Source of the DNA: a virus
Length of the DNA stretch: 64,000 nucleotides
IMG/VR virus record: IMGVR_UViG_3300018876_000008
Span: 62,001-126,000 of that record
Direction: 5' to 3' (one strand)
The translations under genes and the position numbers were made by a program. The notes beneath the pieces are model-generated. The model saw nothing but the letters and a program-made list of their open reading frames with translations, did no database searches and had not been told where the DNA came from. Shown one piece after another: positions 7,629 to 15,925 of this stretch (positions within the stretch are counted from its first letter, which is position 1; each line of letters starts with the position of its first letter).

Positions 7629-9880
7629 AAAAATTAATTAAAGAATCGGGACTAAGGAATATGAAGGCGTTAGCCGACAGATATAAAAAGGCTAAAATTT
7701 ATTTCCACCAAGATTTAGACGGTGTTACAACTGCCTTAGCTATGAAAAATTATTTAGAAGATAACGGAATTAAAGTTGTTGATTCTGAGATAATACAGTA
7801 TGGTGATAAAGAGTTCACTGTTAAAAAACAAGACGCTCAAGGAGATACTATGCCGGTTTTAGTTGACTTCGCCCACGGTAAACCAATGTTTGTTGTCCAC
7901 ACGGACCACCATGATAGTCAAACAGGTGTTGAAGATGAGACTTCAACTTCTTTCAGGTCATCAAGGTCTAATGTTGAAACCTTATCGCAGATAATGTCTC
8001 CAAAAGATATTTTTACTTCTGATGATATAAGGTTAATATCTACAGTTGATTCTGCAGATTTTGCGAAGTACGGATTAAAACCTAAAGATATTATGAATTT
8101 TGTTTTTAAACTTCAAAAAGACGAATCATTACAAAAAAATAAAACAGCTTTAGGATTGGCGACTAACAAATTAATGTTAGCCTATAAGAATAAACCTGGA
8201 TTTATGGAGGAATTAGTTATGACTTCTAACCCATCGTTGTTAAATATATTTCAAAATATTAATAGAATCGCGGCGGAGAGAGGATATGCCCTTCCTGATG
8301 AAATGGATTTAAATCAAAAAGATTACATTCAAAAACAAAAAGAAAGTGAAAAAGTATATGTGGACGATAATATTATAGTTCAATATGGTGGAGGTTCAAT
8401 GTTTAAACCAGGTTCTTATGATAGATACACACCATTTGAAAATAACCCTGACGCTGATTTCTTAGTTATTGCTTGGCCTATGGGATTAGTACAAGCATCT
8501 TGTAACCCATTTAAAAAAGAAAGAGAACTAAAAGGTGTTAATTTAGGTGAGATTGCTCAAGAAGTGTTAAGTAAATGGGAGAGTCAATTAAAGGATAAAA
8601 TAATTCCATTATCTACAATAAAGTGGATATCTGAAGGTAACAAACAATTTGGTGATGAATCAGTTGGTTTTACAAATGCAGATTTAGAAGCATTTTATGG
8701 TGATAAAGTACGTTCTATTGATGGTGGTGATGAATATATGGAAAAGTTAAAAGACATCATGGATACACCTTCAACTCAATTAACGGAAGACCAGTGGGCA
8801 ATATTAGACAAATTAGGTGTACCTGCGTGGGAAATGATTCAAGCAAACTCAGGAGGACATAAATGTATTACTAATATATCGGCACTTAATTATTTCGGTA
8901 GAGGTAAGAGAAAACCTGAAGGTAAATATAAATACAATAAAGATAAAGGTGACTCACCTTATGTTAAGTTTACTAAAATGATTCAAAATGAATTTGTTAG
9001 AAAACTTAAAGAAAAGATTAATGAATCTAAAAATTTAAATGAATCGGTTTTAAATGAAGCAATAGGTTTTATATTTCCAATTGGTAATGAAGAATTCAAT
9101 GTTGGTTATGATTCCTCAGGATTAGGTAGAGGTAAGAAAAAAGTATTAGATAAAGACGAGGCGATTCATAATAGTGATTATGGGGCAGGTGACGCTAAAC
9201 ATCAACACAGAGGAGGACATTTAGGAATTGATATATTTGCACCTAAGGGTACTCCAATTATTTCAGCTACGGATGGAGAAGTGATTAAAGTTAGAAGAAA
9301 AGATAGAACTACTGGTGGTAAGACAGTTAGTGTATTATTAAATGGTATAGTTTATTATTATGCACACTTAGACCAAGTATCTGATAATATAAGTAAAGGT
9401 GACGATATTAAAAAAGGCACATTCATAGGTACAGTTGGTGATACAGGAAACGCTAAAGGAACCCATCCACACTTACACTTTTCGATGTATGAGAAAAGAG
9501 GTGGGTATAAAAGAGGAACTATTGACCCATGGCCATTTTTAAAAGATAGTCTTGATGGGGGAGATTTAATTGTTATTGAACCAGGACAAGTTGTTGATAA
9601 AGTTGAGGGAAAAATTGCACGTGAAGATTTAAGTATTACGGATATTGTTAACAACGGTGATAACTCTGAATTAATATCAATGGGTTCACAAGGTAAAGGA
9701 GTTGAAGAAATCCAAACAATTTTAGATAAAGAAGGTTACGATTTAGGGGATGCTGGGATTGATGGAATCTATGGTCCTTATACAATGAGAGCGGTTAAGA
9801 AGTTCCAAAAAGATAATGGTTTAAATTTGATTGACGGAATTGTTGGTATTGAAACGTCAACAGAATTCAAGAAACACTAA
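7625..9880 (+). CDS. DHH phosphoesterase-M23 endopeptidase-peptidoglycan-binding fusion
   Basis: A 751-residue protein in one open frame. Residues about 20-330 carry DHH-family motifs: HQDLDG (28-33), VDF (Asp81) and HTDHHD (92-97), as in RecJ/NrnA-type phosphoesterases. Residues about 510-640 are an M23 (LytM) zinc endopeptidase with H532-LGI-D536 and HPHLHF (His616, His618). The C-terminus (about 683-751) is a peptidoglycan-binding repeat (GIDGIYGPYTMRAVKKFQ). It overlaps the lysozyme gene by 4 bases, so the two may be co-expressed. M23 enzymes cut peptide cross-bridges; DHH enzymes act on phosphodiesters. I know no precedent for this fusion. Confidence 0.9.
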   Translation: MKKLIKESGLRNMKALADRYKKAKIYFHQDLDGVTTALAMKNYLEDNGIKVVDSEIIQYGDKEFTVKKQDAQGDTMPVLVDFAHGKPMFVVHTDHHDSQTGVEDETSTSFRSSRSNVETLSQIMSPKDIFTSDDIRLISTVDSADFAKYGLKPKDIMNFVFKLQKDESLQKNKTALGLATNKLMLAYKNKPGFMEELVMTSNPSLLNIFQNINRIAAERGYALPDEMDLNQKDYIQKQKESEKVYVDDNIIVQYGGGSMFKPGSYDRYTPFENNPDADFLVIAWPMGLVQASCNPFKKERELKGVNLGEIAQEVLSKWESQLKDKIIPLSTIKWISEGNKQFGDESVGFTNADLEAFYGDKVRSIDGGDEYMEKLKDIMDTPSTQLTEDQWAILDKLGVPAWEMIQANSGGHKCITNISALNYFGRGKRKPEGKYKYNKDKGDSPYVKFTKMIQNEFVRKLKEKINESKNLNESVLNEAIGFIFPIGNEEFNVGYDSSGLGRGKKKVLDKDEAIHNSDYGAGDAKHQHRGGHLGIDIFAPKGTPIISATDGEVIKVRRKDRTTGGKTVSVLLNGIVYYYAHLDQVSDNISKGDDIKKGTFIGTVGDTGNAKGTHPHLHFSMYEKRGGYKRGTIDPWPFLKDSLDGGDLIVIEPGQVVDKVEGKIAREDLSITDIVNNGDNSELISMGSQGKGVEEIQTILDKEGYDLGDAGIDGIYGPYTMRAVKKFQKDNGLNLIDGIVGIETSTEFKKH

Positions 9881-9886
9881 ATTATA

Positions 9887-10243
9887 TTAAATCAAAGAAA
9901 AGGAGACATTGTCTCCTTTTTTTATGCCGTGATTTTTACAGTATCTACCTTCAACTTCTAAAACTGTATTACCAAAACCTTGATATGACTCACAATTTTT
10001 ATTATCATTACACGGTTGACAGTTGGAATGGATTTCAGTTATTTCTGTTCCGTTAATAAAAATGATATCTAATGGTATTATACAGTTATACATCCAAAAA
10101 CTTTGTTCAGTGGTGTTTGGCATAAAAAATAACATACCATCAAAAGATTCGTCAAACTTTTTACCCATCATTCCTTTAGAAATGGAATCTGGAGTGGCAG
10201 AAACTTTGACTTTTAAAATATTATCATTTATTATTACTTTCAT
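9887..10243 (-). CDS. DUF192 family protein
   Basis: A 118-residue protein. KVSATPDSISKGMMGKK, then DGMLFFMPN, SFWMYNCIIPLDIIFI and an NTVLEVEGRYCKNHGIKKGD tail match the DUF192 fold. The start is at 10243, with an ATATTTAT motif just upstream; a longer frame to 10477 would run into the NUDIX gene. Function of DUF192 is unknown. No signal peptide here, unlike many cellular members. Confidence 0.8.
   Translation of the reverse strand: MKVIINDNILKVKVSATPDSISKGMMGKKFDESFDGMLFFMPNTTEQSFWMYNCIIPLDIIFINGTEITEIHSNCQPCNDNKNCESYQGFGNTVLEVEGRYCKNHGIKKGDNVSFSLI
9897..9923 (+). terminator. terminator after the M23 fusion gene
   Basis: AAAAGGAGAC, 3-base loop, GTCTCCTTTTTT. It is also the last codons of the convergent DUF192 gene. 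Confidence 0.75.
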
Positions 10244-10247
10244 ACTA

Positions 10248-10255
10248 ATAAATAT
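10248..10255 (-). promoter_or_regulatory. ATATTTAT promoter motif for DUF192 gene
   Basis: On the minus strand TATATTTATTAGTATG, 4 bases before the start. This spacing implies a very short or absent leader. Confidence 0.5.
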
Positions 10256-10271
10256 ACAATAAAAAGAATAT

Positions 10272-10679
10272 ATGAAAAAATACGCAGGTATAATTGTAAG
10301 GTGTAACAATAAGGTTCTACTTTGCAAAAGAAATTCGGACACGACATTACCAGGGTTTTGGTCATGTCCTGCAGGAAGTGTAGAAGATGATGAGCCAGTT
10401 AAAGACGCGGCCATTAGAGAATTTATTGAAGAGACTGATTTACCTGTCATGGGTGATATAGATTTTGCTGCAGTCATAAAACGATATAATAGAGATGGTA
10501 CAAAGGTTAAAGGTATGTTATATACCTATCTTATGGATGTTGAAGAAGAAATGTTTCCGGATTTAGAGAACGCTCACGATGGTGATGAGCATACAGAGTG
10601 TGGTTATTTTGGTAAAGATGAACTACCTGAACCAATGACCAAACAATTTAATAAACTTATAAATATAATTTTAAAATGA
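10272..10679 (+). CDS. NUDIX hydrolase
   Basis: A 135-residue protein with a complete NUDIX box between residues 35 and 57 (G-x5-E-x7-RE-x2-EE). NUDIX enzymes hydrolyse nucleoside diphosphates linked to another group. Substrate is not predictable; nucleotide-pool cleaning or mRNA cap removal are both known for phage members. The stop overlaps the next gene (ATGA). Confidence 0.9.
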   Translation: MKKYAGIIVRCNNKVLLCKRNSDTTLPGFWSCPAGSVEDDEPVKDAAIREFIEETDLPVMGDIDFAAVIKRYNRDGTKVKGMLYTYLMDVEEEMFPDLENAHDGDEHTECGYFGKDELPEPMTKQFNKLINIILK

Positions 10680-10885
10680 ACGAACAATTATTTAACATGT
10701 TGATGAAATCTGCTGAGGCAGATAGAGCAAAGGCTTTATTATCTTTAGAATTACTTGGTAATAAAGCAGTGGGGATTGGAGACCATTCAACAGAAGACTT
10801 CTACAAAAATGCTGAAGAAGCACTTACTACTTTAGTGGATGCAGATGATAGAATCGCAGCATTAACTAAGTATTTTAATAAGTAA
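10676..10885 (+). CDS. 69-residue hypothetical protein
   Basis: Ala/Asp/Glu-rich, predicted all-helical, translationally coupled to the NUDIX gene by a 4-base overlap. No recognised motif. Confidence 0.6.
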   Translation: MNEQLFNMLMKSAEADRAKALLSLELLGNKAVGIGDHSTEDFYKNAEEALTTLVDADDRIAALTKYFNK

Positions 10886-10909
10886 ATTCAAAAAAATTGG
10901 TCAAAGAGC

Positions 10910-10939
10910 TTGTCTGAGAGTAATTTTTTTGTATCTTTG
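10910..10939 (+). promoter_or_regulatory. Bacteroidota-type promoter upstream of the large RNA
   Basis: TTG at 10910, 19 bases, TATCTTTG at 10932-10939. Matches the -33/-7 arrangement known for Bacteroidota sigma factor. It may give a longer form of the RNA that starts near 11052. Confidence 0.6.
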
Positions 10940-11013
10940 TATAACTTTTAAAGAAAACGGGCATATTTATATTTTACCCTACTGATTATTTCAGAAATTT
11001 TTTTTAAAAAGTA

Positions 11014-11045
11014 TTTGACAGATTGAAAATTTTGTTGTAAGTTTG
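11014..11045 (+). promoter_or_regulatory. Bacteroidota-type promoter of the large structured RNA
   Basis: TTTG at 11014-11017, exactly 20 bases, TAAGTTTG at 11038-11045. A start site about 7 bases downstream is expected. No protein gene follows for almost 1 kb. Confidence 0.7.
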
Positions 11046-11049
11046 TCAA

Positions 11050-11969
11050 ACAAATCAGTAAGAGTACTGAAGACGTTCTTTGAAAATATTAATAAGTGTC
11101 TAATTTGACCATCACAGTTTGTGAAAGAAATACAAAAAGATTAACCCCTTTTTTCTACAACGGTTAAAATAAGACATTTGACGGCGGTTTAGCGTCGTTA
11201 GATAACCCCAGTAATGGGACTAAAGGGATTGAAACGGGAATAGTACACCGTGAATGTCCGCAGTCGTGAGGCTGACAACTAAACAAAGTGGCTACAATCA
11301 AGACCCTAAGGGCAACTGCTAAAGGGACGAGATTACTCTGAATCCGTGGAATATCAGAGTTGAGATAGTGATATCAATAGGAAAAGCTACAGGTGACGGT
11401 TCGACACATCCTGTCAGATGTTGTAGGGCTGGGTACCAGTACGAAGGGATTCCGAGACGATAAGTTAACGTATTCCTGAAGTACCGTAAGTTGACAGACT
11501 TACAGAGAGGTGTGAAGCATTTTGTTTCCAAAAGAAACGAACCTTCTCCCGAAGCACATCTTTCATTATCCCACAGTTGCTATACTAACTAACAATTAGA
11601 AAGCAAAAGTTCTTCGGGCGTTGACAACGAAAGGTGTCTAACACTTCGAGTCATAGACTAACGAAGTCATTGGTAAGACCGCAAGTCTTCTGATGTCGAT
11701 TACCAAATACCTGGTGGGACGGCCATCCCTTCGTAAACTCGCAAGGTTTAACAGAGTAAAGTAGTAGTTGAGTAGTTGTTAACGAGAAGAGTGGTTCACT
11801 CAAATAACCGACACTGACTTGATACTCTCGGCAACGATAGTGGATAAGTGAGCAACCGACATAGGGTAATCTCACTAAAGACAGGTCACATAAACGTGTA
11901 ATCTCAGCGTTCTATACTTTATATATATCTTCCTTAACCTCAGTTCTAACCAACTGAGGTTTTTTTTTA
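11050..11969 (+). ncRNA. Large (about 0.9 kb) structured non-coding RNA, GOLLD/ROOL-sized
   Basis: No credible protein frame on either strand, visibly richer in G+C than flanking genes, with its own promoter and a strong terminator. Local helices are dense: CAGTC-GTGA-GGCTG, ACTCTGA with TCAGAGT, ACAGG with CCTGT, GTAAGT with ACTTAC, GTTTC with GAAAC, TTGGTAA with TTACCAA enclosing AAGAC-CGCAA-GTCTT, and AAACTC-GCAA-GGTTT. Several hairpins are capped by GNRA-type loops (GTGA, GCAA). Size, ornate folding and phage context resemble the giant phage RNAs GOLLD and ROOL, but I cannot match it to either family. Function unknown. Confidence 0.75.
11936..11969 (+). terminator. terminator of the large RNA
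   Basis: Perfect 10-bp stem AACCTCAGTT/AACTGAGGTT with a 6-base loop, running into nine T. Confidence 0.9.
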
Positions 11970-11977
11970 CCTAATAA

Positions 11978-12009
11978 TTTGTGAGTTAGAATAATATTCC
12001 TTATATTTG
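11978..12009 (+). promoter_or_regulatory. Bacteroidota-type promoter before 12030
   Basis: TTTG at 11978-11981, 20 bases, TATATTTG at 12002-12009, directly after the RNA terminator. Confidence 0.7.
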
Positions 12010-12029
12010 TAATACTAAAAAAAAATATT

Positions 12030-12338
12030 ATGGAAGGAATTATCACATTAATCATTATCGGTTTCATTTTAACATTTGGTTCACAATTACTAAAAGGTAT
12101 TGGAAACATCTTCGCAGCTTCAGGTAGAGTGGGAGGATGGATTTTAGGAATTATTTTAGTTCTATTTCTTTTAAAGACCATTGTATTCTCACCTAAACCT
12201 ACAGAACCAGGTTCACTATCTCATGCAGAGGAAGTATTTGGAGGTAAAATTACTAAGGAAGGTGAATTTTTTATAGACGTATACGGTGATAAGTACAGAT
12301 GGAATGATACTGAAGAGGATTACGAATGGGTTCAGTAA
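12030..12338 (+). CDS. small membrane protein
   Basis: A 102-residue protein with two hydrophobic segments (about 3-25 and 34-53) and an acidic soluble C-terminal tail (YGDKYRWNDTEEDYEWVQ). First gene of a transcription unit starting at the promoter just upstream. Function unknown; a holin is possible but nothing specific supports it. Confidence 0.7.
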   Translation: MEGIITLIIIGFILTFGSQLLKGIGNIFAASGRVGGWILGIILVLFLLKTIVFSPKPTEPGSLSHAEEVFGGKITKEGEFFIDVYGDKYRWNDTEEDYEWVQ

Positions 12339-12376
12339 AATCACTCAAATTATTAGGTCAAGTCATTAATTTTAAT

Positions 12377-12384
12377 TATATTTG
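12377..12384 (+). promoter_or_regulatory. TATATTTG -7 element placed for a leaderless start
   Basis: TATATTTG ends four bases before the ATG at 12389. A start site 5-7 bases downstream would fall on or beside the ATG. Confidence 0.4.
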
Positions 12385-12388
12385 TTAT

Positions 12389-12637
12389 ATGGAAAAAGGA
12401 GATAAAATAAAAGATATCAGAGACAATAGTATTCACATCGTTGAGTCAGTAGATGTATATGATGAAGTTACACTTATTTATACAGAAGGTAAAAAATACA
12501 TACCAATCGAGTCAGTTGAATTACTTAGTAAAGTGATTGAAAAAATAAAAAGTTTAATTTTTAACTTAGTTAAACCCAAAAACGAAAAGATACTAACCGT
12601 TAAAGAATTTGAAAAAAAATATTATGAAAATAGTTAA
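12389..12637 (+). CDS. small beta-rich hypothetical protein
   Basis: An 82-residue protein beginning MEKGDKIKDIRDNS. The KGDKI...VTLIYTEGKKYIPIESVELL pattern resembles a small SH3-like barrel and is echoed by the gene at 13242, suggesting paralogues. Start chosen at 12389 because a TATATTTG element lies just upstream and the longer frame from 12326 overlaps the previous gene. Confidence 0.6.
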   Translation: MEKGDKIKDIRDNSIHIVESVDVYDEVTLIYTEGKKYIPIESVELLSKVIEKIKSLIFNLVKPKNEKILTVKEFEKKYYENS

Positions 12638-12881
12638 AATTATACATCCTACATTTGGTAATCTACAAGAGAAAGTTTTTGAGGATTCTATACAATTTAA
12701 GATTTACCTTAAAATGGTACATTCTTGTTTGGAATTAAAACAAGACCTCACAACATCTAATGGGAATGATTTTCTTCTCCATATTCCTTACGATGTTCTT
12801 AAATGTTCGATTATTATGGGAGAGGCACAAACAGTAAGTTTGGCTGAATATGCAATTCAAAAATCTAAAATGGAAAAATAA
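12624..12881 (+). CDS. 85-residue hypothetical protein
   Basis: Starts MKIVKIIHPTFGN; overlaps the preceding stop. Mixed alpha/beta, no motif recognised. Its stop overlaps the next start (TAATG), so 12389-13433 reads as a coupled operon. Confidence 0.6.
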   Translation: MKIVKIIHPTFGNLQEKVFEDSIQFKIYLKMVHSCLELKQDLTTSNGNDFLLHIPYDVLKCSIIMGEAQTVSLAEYAIQKSKMEK

Positions 12882-13249
12882 TGGTAAAAATAATTAATAA
12901 TTTATGGAGTATGATTAAAATGATTATCGTTTTAATCTTTATGTTAGTAGGTGTTCACTTTGTAGGAACTGAGAAACTTGTAGAAGTGGGTCTTATTTGT
13001 CTTGGATTCTATCTTACATATAAACTCATAGATTTAGGTTATTTGTACCTTAAAAATAAGATAAACGGTTTTAAAACGAAAGAAACTAAAGATTCTAAAA
13101 CTGTTAAGGTTAAAGAAGAAATTAATCCTGAAATTAAATATATTGAAGGACTGATTAATGATATAAAAAAGAAAACTAAAAAGAGTGTAAAAGATAAAAA
13201 TACTTTAGACCTTTTAGGTATTAAACTAAAACAATTAAAGCGTGTATAA
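12881..13249 (+). CDS. small membrane protein with charged tail
   Basis: A 122-residue protein with two hydrophobic stretches (about 9-25 and 33-55) and a Lys-rich C-terminal half predicted to be coiled coil (KETKDSKTVKVKEE onward). Function unknown. Confidence 0.65.
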   Translation: MVKIINNLWSMIKMIIVLIFMLVGVHFVGTEKLVEVGLICLGFYLTYKLIDLGYLYLKNKINGFKTKETKDSKTVKVKEEINPEIKYIEGLINDIKKKTKKSVKDKNTLDLLGIKLKQLKRV

Positions 13250-13433
13250 AGTTGGGGATTATGTAATACCAAAAGATAGTAAGACTATCAAGGTAATACA
13301 GGAGATAGAGGAGATTGAAAATCAAGTAATCATTTACATGACTGATAATAGTTCTTATCATATTAGTCAAATATTAACCTTAGATGAGGTAGTAAAAAAA
13401 GATAAACATTATAAAGAAAGTTTTAAAATATGA
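13242..13433 (+). CDS. small beta-rich protein, paralogue of 12389
   Basis: A 63-residue protein read from a GTG start overlapping the previous gene by 8 bases. YKVGDYVIPKDSKTIKVI resembles the KGDKIKDIRDNSIHIV region of the gene at 12389. Stop overlaps the next ATG. Confidence 0.55.
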   Translation: MYKVGDYVIPKDSKTIKVIQEIEEIENQVIIYMTDNSSYHISQILTLDEVVKKDKHYKESFKI

Positions 13434-13909
13434 GTGAAAAAAAAGAAATAGTAGGATTTACTGCGGGTAATTTCGATTTGATACACCCTGGTTACATTTA
13501 CACATTTGAGAGCGCTAAAAAACATTGTGATAAATTTATTGTATTCTTACAAAGAGACCCATCACTTCATAGAAAATCTAAGTATAAACCAGTGGTTCCT
13601 TTATATGAAAGGTATAGAACATTAATGGCTATTGAATATATTGATGAGGTTTATGTTTACCAAACTGAAGAAGAGTTGTATGAGTTAATTAAATTTTTTA
13701 AACCTGATGTGAGAATTTTAGGTGAGGATTATATTGGTAAATCTTTTACGGGGGACGACTTACCTCCCAAAGTAGTCTATACTACACGAGCACACGGATG
13801 GTCGACTACCAGAATGAAAGACATGATTGCGATGCAGACAATCAAACAAAACCCCGAAGTAATCAAAGATGCAAATTATTTTGAACGTAAATTAGGAATG
13901 GATGATTAA
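13430..13909 (+). CDS. cytidylyltransferase-like nucleotidyltransferase
   Basis: A 159-residue protein of the HxGH nucleotidyltransferase superfamily. GNFDLIHPGYI (about 13-23) replaces the second His of HxGH with Tyr. STTRMKDM (about 126-133) is the C-terminal ISSTxxR-like loop. Homologues make CDP- or ADP-linked sugars or alcohols. The phage form with HPGY recurs, from memory, in marine phages, so the Tyr is probably not a defect. Substrate unknown. Confidence 0.75.
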   Translation: MSEKKEIVGFTAGNFDLIHPGYIYTFESAKKHCDKFIVFLQRDPSLHRKSKYKPVVPLYERYRTLMAIEYIDEVYVYQTEEELYELIKFFKPDVRILGEDYIGKSFTGDDLPPKVVYTTRAHGWSTTRMKDMIAMQTIKQNPEVIKDANYFERKLGMDD

Positions 13910-14108
13910 AAAAGTATTAAGTTCAAGTAAAGTAGAGGTTAGTGATGACATTAAACACATGCCCAATCAAAAATGGCATAGAATTATAAGTTTTATTAAA
14001 TCAGGGATTAGAATTATTGGTTACGGATTTATACCCTTTAACTTGACAGTCGCGTGTTTCATACTTATTATTAGTGAAGTTATAGGAATCATTGAAGAAA
14101 TGGTTTAG
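13902..14108 (+). CDS. 68-residue protein with one membrane segment
   Basis: Overlaps the nucleotidyltransferase by 8 bases. Residues about 42-65 (FIPFNLTVACFILIISEVIGII) form a likely membrane helix. Function unknown. Confidence 0.6.
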   Translation: MIKKVLSSSKVEVSDDIKHMPNQKWHRIISFIKSGIRIIGYGFIPFNLTVACFILIISEVIGIIEEMV

Positions 14109-14109
14109 A

Positions 14110-14210
14110 GGTAAAGGAAAGATAGATTTTCCTATTAGATTAAATAGGATGGTGGAGTAGTCCGATAGCCAAAGTCGGTCCCTAAAGGTGGAGGAAACTC
14201 CACCTTTTTT
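14110..14210 (+). ncRNA. possible small structured RNA ending in a terminator
   Basis: Between two genes: GGAAA/TTTTCC, CCTAT/ATAGG, a GTCCGATAGCC...GGTCCC element and a 10-bp terminator hairpin. No frame fits. Could simply be a leader plus terminator. Confidence 0.3.
14184..14210 (+). terminator. terminator
   Basis: AAAGGTGGAG-GAAA-CTCCACCTTT followed by T-run; 10-bp stem with a GAAA loop. Confidence 0.85.
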
Positions 14211-14242
14211 AGTTTTGAAACTACAATTTTATTAACATTCAT

Positions 14243-14250
14243 ATATTTAT
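14243..14250 (+). promoter_or_regulatory. ATATTTAT promoter motif before 14269
   Basis: ATATATTTATAATAAAACACC, 18 bases before the ATG. Confidence 0.55.
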
Positions 14251-14268
14251 AATAAAACACCAAAAGAT

Positions 14269-14568
14269 ATGTCAAATATAATAATAACAGAATCTCAGTT
14301 ACGTAGATTAAAATCAAATATCAAAGAAGGGTCTCATGAAGGTTCTTATATGGCCAAACAACAGTTATTTACTATTGCAACATTAGCCTATAAAATGTGG
14401 GAACAAATGGAAGATGGTGAACAACTTGAAGATTGGATGGAAAGTAAAATAGCACAATCTGAACAAGGTTTAGTGTCTGTTGTAAAATCTTTTATGTACG
14501 ATGAGGCTGAGGAAGAGCTAAAAGGTATGGAAAAACTAAATTATGATGATTTAGTTATAGGTACTTAA
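14269..14568 (+). CDS. leader-peptide (ITESQL) protein
   Basis: A 99-residue protein whose N-terminus SNIIITESQLRRLKSNI is the clearest example of the shared leader pattern. The rest is acidic and helical. Flanked by an ATATTTAT promoter motif and a terminator, so it is a single-gene unit. Possibly a virion or internal head protein (inference). Confidence 0.7.
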   Translation: MSNIIITESQLRRLKSNIKEGSHEGSYMAKQQLFTIATLAYKMWEQMEDGEQLEDWMESKIAQSEQGLVSVVKSFMYDEAEEELKGMEKLNYDDLVIGT

Positions 14569-14593
14569 TCAAAATAATTTATTGACAAATAGT

Positions 14594-14628
14594 AACCTTT
14601 CTTCTATTTTAGGAGAAAGGTTTTTTTA
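14594..14628 (+). terminator. terminator
   Basis: AACCTTTCT and AGAAAGGTT stem followed by seven T. Confidence 0.8.
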
Positions 14629-14649
14629 TACCTTAAAAAAAATAATACT

Positions 14650-14862
14650 ATGATAAAATTAACATTTAACACAAAAAAACACACGATGGTTTTTAAACCA
14701 GATACTGATAAAAACTATGTGATGGAATATCCTAATGTGACAACCATAAAGGATGAGGATAAGTACTATGAAGTTAGACAAAAACAAGAACCTACTGGTC
14801 CTAGTGTCCCAATTCTCAGAGTACCTATACAATCAACTATAATTGAATATATACATTCTTAA
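14650..14862 (+). CDS. 70-residue hypothetical protein
   Basis: Two bases upstream of thyA, so probably co-transcribed. Beta-rich; begins MIKLTFNTKKHTMVF. Not recognised. Confidence 0.6.
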   Translation: MIKLTFNTKKHTMVFKPDTDKNYVMEYPNVTTIKDEDKYYEVRQKQEPTGPSVPILRVPIQSTIIEYIHS

Positions 14863-14864
14863 AA

Positions 14865-15923
14865 ATGAATAAATTAGACGAACAGTATAGAGATTTATTA
14901 TTAACTATCTTAGAACACGGTGTTAATAAATCAGACAGGACTGGTACAGGTACTAAGTCTATTTTTGGTTATACGATTCGACATAACATGAAAGACGGGT
15001 TCCCACTATTAACCACAAAGAAGATGGCAGTCAAAACTATGATGACTGAATTGAAGTGGTTCTTAAAAGGAGATACCAACATCAAGTATTTGGTTGATAA
15101 CGGATGTAATATCTGGAACGGTGATGCTTTCAAAAACTATATTAGTAAGACTAATGAGTATAAAGGTAATTGGCCTGATACTATGGATGAGTTTATTGAA
15201 CGAATCAAAACCGATGATGAGTTTGCTAAGAAGTGGGGGGAGTTAGGTCCTATCTATGGAGCACAATGGAGAAATTGGTTTCAAGAGGGAGAACAAATTT
15301 TTGAAGGTGAAACATTACAAGGTTATACTGAAAATAGTGTAGACCAGATTAAAAATTTAATTGAACAGTTAAAAACTAATCCTGATTCAAGAAGATTGAT
15401 GGTTAGTGCTTGGAATGTTGGGGAATTAGATTTAATGACTCTACCTCCATGTCATTACGGATTTCAATTATATACTAGACTTCTAACCGATGAAGAACGA
15501 TATAATATATGGTTTACAAACAATTATATGACGGGTATGGAGAGATTCTTTGACCCTAATAATCTACCTGACTTCGATGAAAAATATTATGAACCAACAC
15601 CTAAACGAGCAATATCACTTATGTGGAATCAAAGGTCGGTTGATACTTTTTTAGGTTTACCTTTTAACATTGCCTCATACGCAACTTTACTTGAGTTAAT
15701 TGCTAACGAAGTGTTTATGGTTCCTGACCAACTGATAGGTAATTTAGGTGATGTTCATCTTTATAATAATCATTTAGAGCAGGCAAAAGAACAAATAAAA
15801 AGAAAGGGATATAAGTTACCTTCAATCCATCTTAAAAATATAAATCTACTAAAGGGAGAATTTAATTATAATATAGATAATTATGAGTATCACCCAACAA
15901 TAAAAGCACCATTAAGTAATTAA
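14865..15923 (+). CDS. thyA: thymidylate synthase
   Basis: A 352-residue protein converting dUMP to dTMP with methylene-tetrahydrofolate. DRTGTGT near the N-terminus (phosphate-binding Arg), LPPCHYGFQ with catalytic Cys196, WNQRSVDTFLGLPFNIASY (dUMP and folate contacts) and GDVHLYNNH are all present. It is longer than the 264-residue E. coli enzyme because of insertions between the first and second motif. The folate cycle partner DHFR is at 23231. The methylene-dependent enzyme makes dihydrofolate, which explains pairing with DHFR. Confidence 0.95.
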   Translation: MNKLDEQYRDLLLTILEHGVNKSDRTGTGTKSIFGYTIRHNMKDGFPLLTTKKMAVKTMMTELKWFLKGDTNIKYLVDNGCNIWNGDAFKNYISKTNEYKGNWPDTMDEFIERIKTDDEFAKKWGELGPIYGAQWRNWFQEGEQIFEGETLQGYTENSVDQIKNLIEQLKTNPDSRRLMVSAWNVGELDLMTLPPCHYGFQLYTRLLTDEERYNIWFTNNYMTGMERFFDPNNLPDFDEKYYEPTPKRAISLMWNQRSVDTFLGLPFNIASYATLLELIANEVFMVPDQLIGNLGDVHLYNNHLEQAKEQIKRKGYKLPSIHLKNINLLKGEFNYNIDNYEYHPTIKAPLSN

Positions 15924-15925
15924 AA

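Noticed and set aside
10244-10477. N-terminal extension of DUF192 into the NUDIX gene
   Set aside because: The extension is antisense to the NUDIX gene and low complexity; the ATATTTAT motif places the start at 10243.
11319-12181. Three minus-strand open frames (70, 74 and 89 residues) in the large-RNA region and just after it
   Set aside because: They have no initiation context, unusual composition, and lie in DNA that folds as RNA or overlap the plus-strand gene at 12030.
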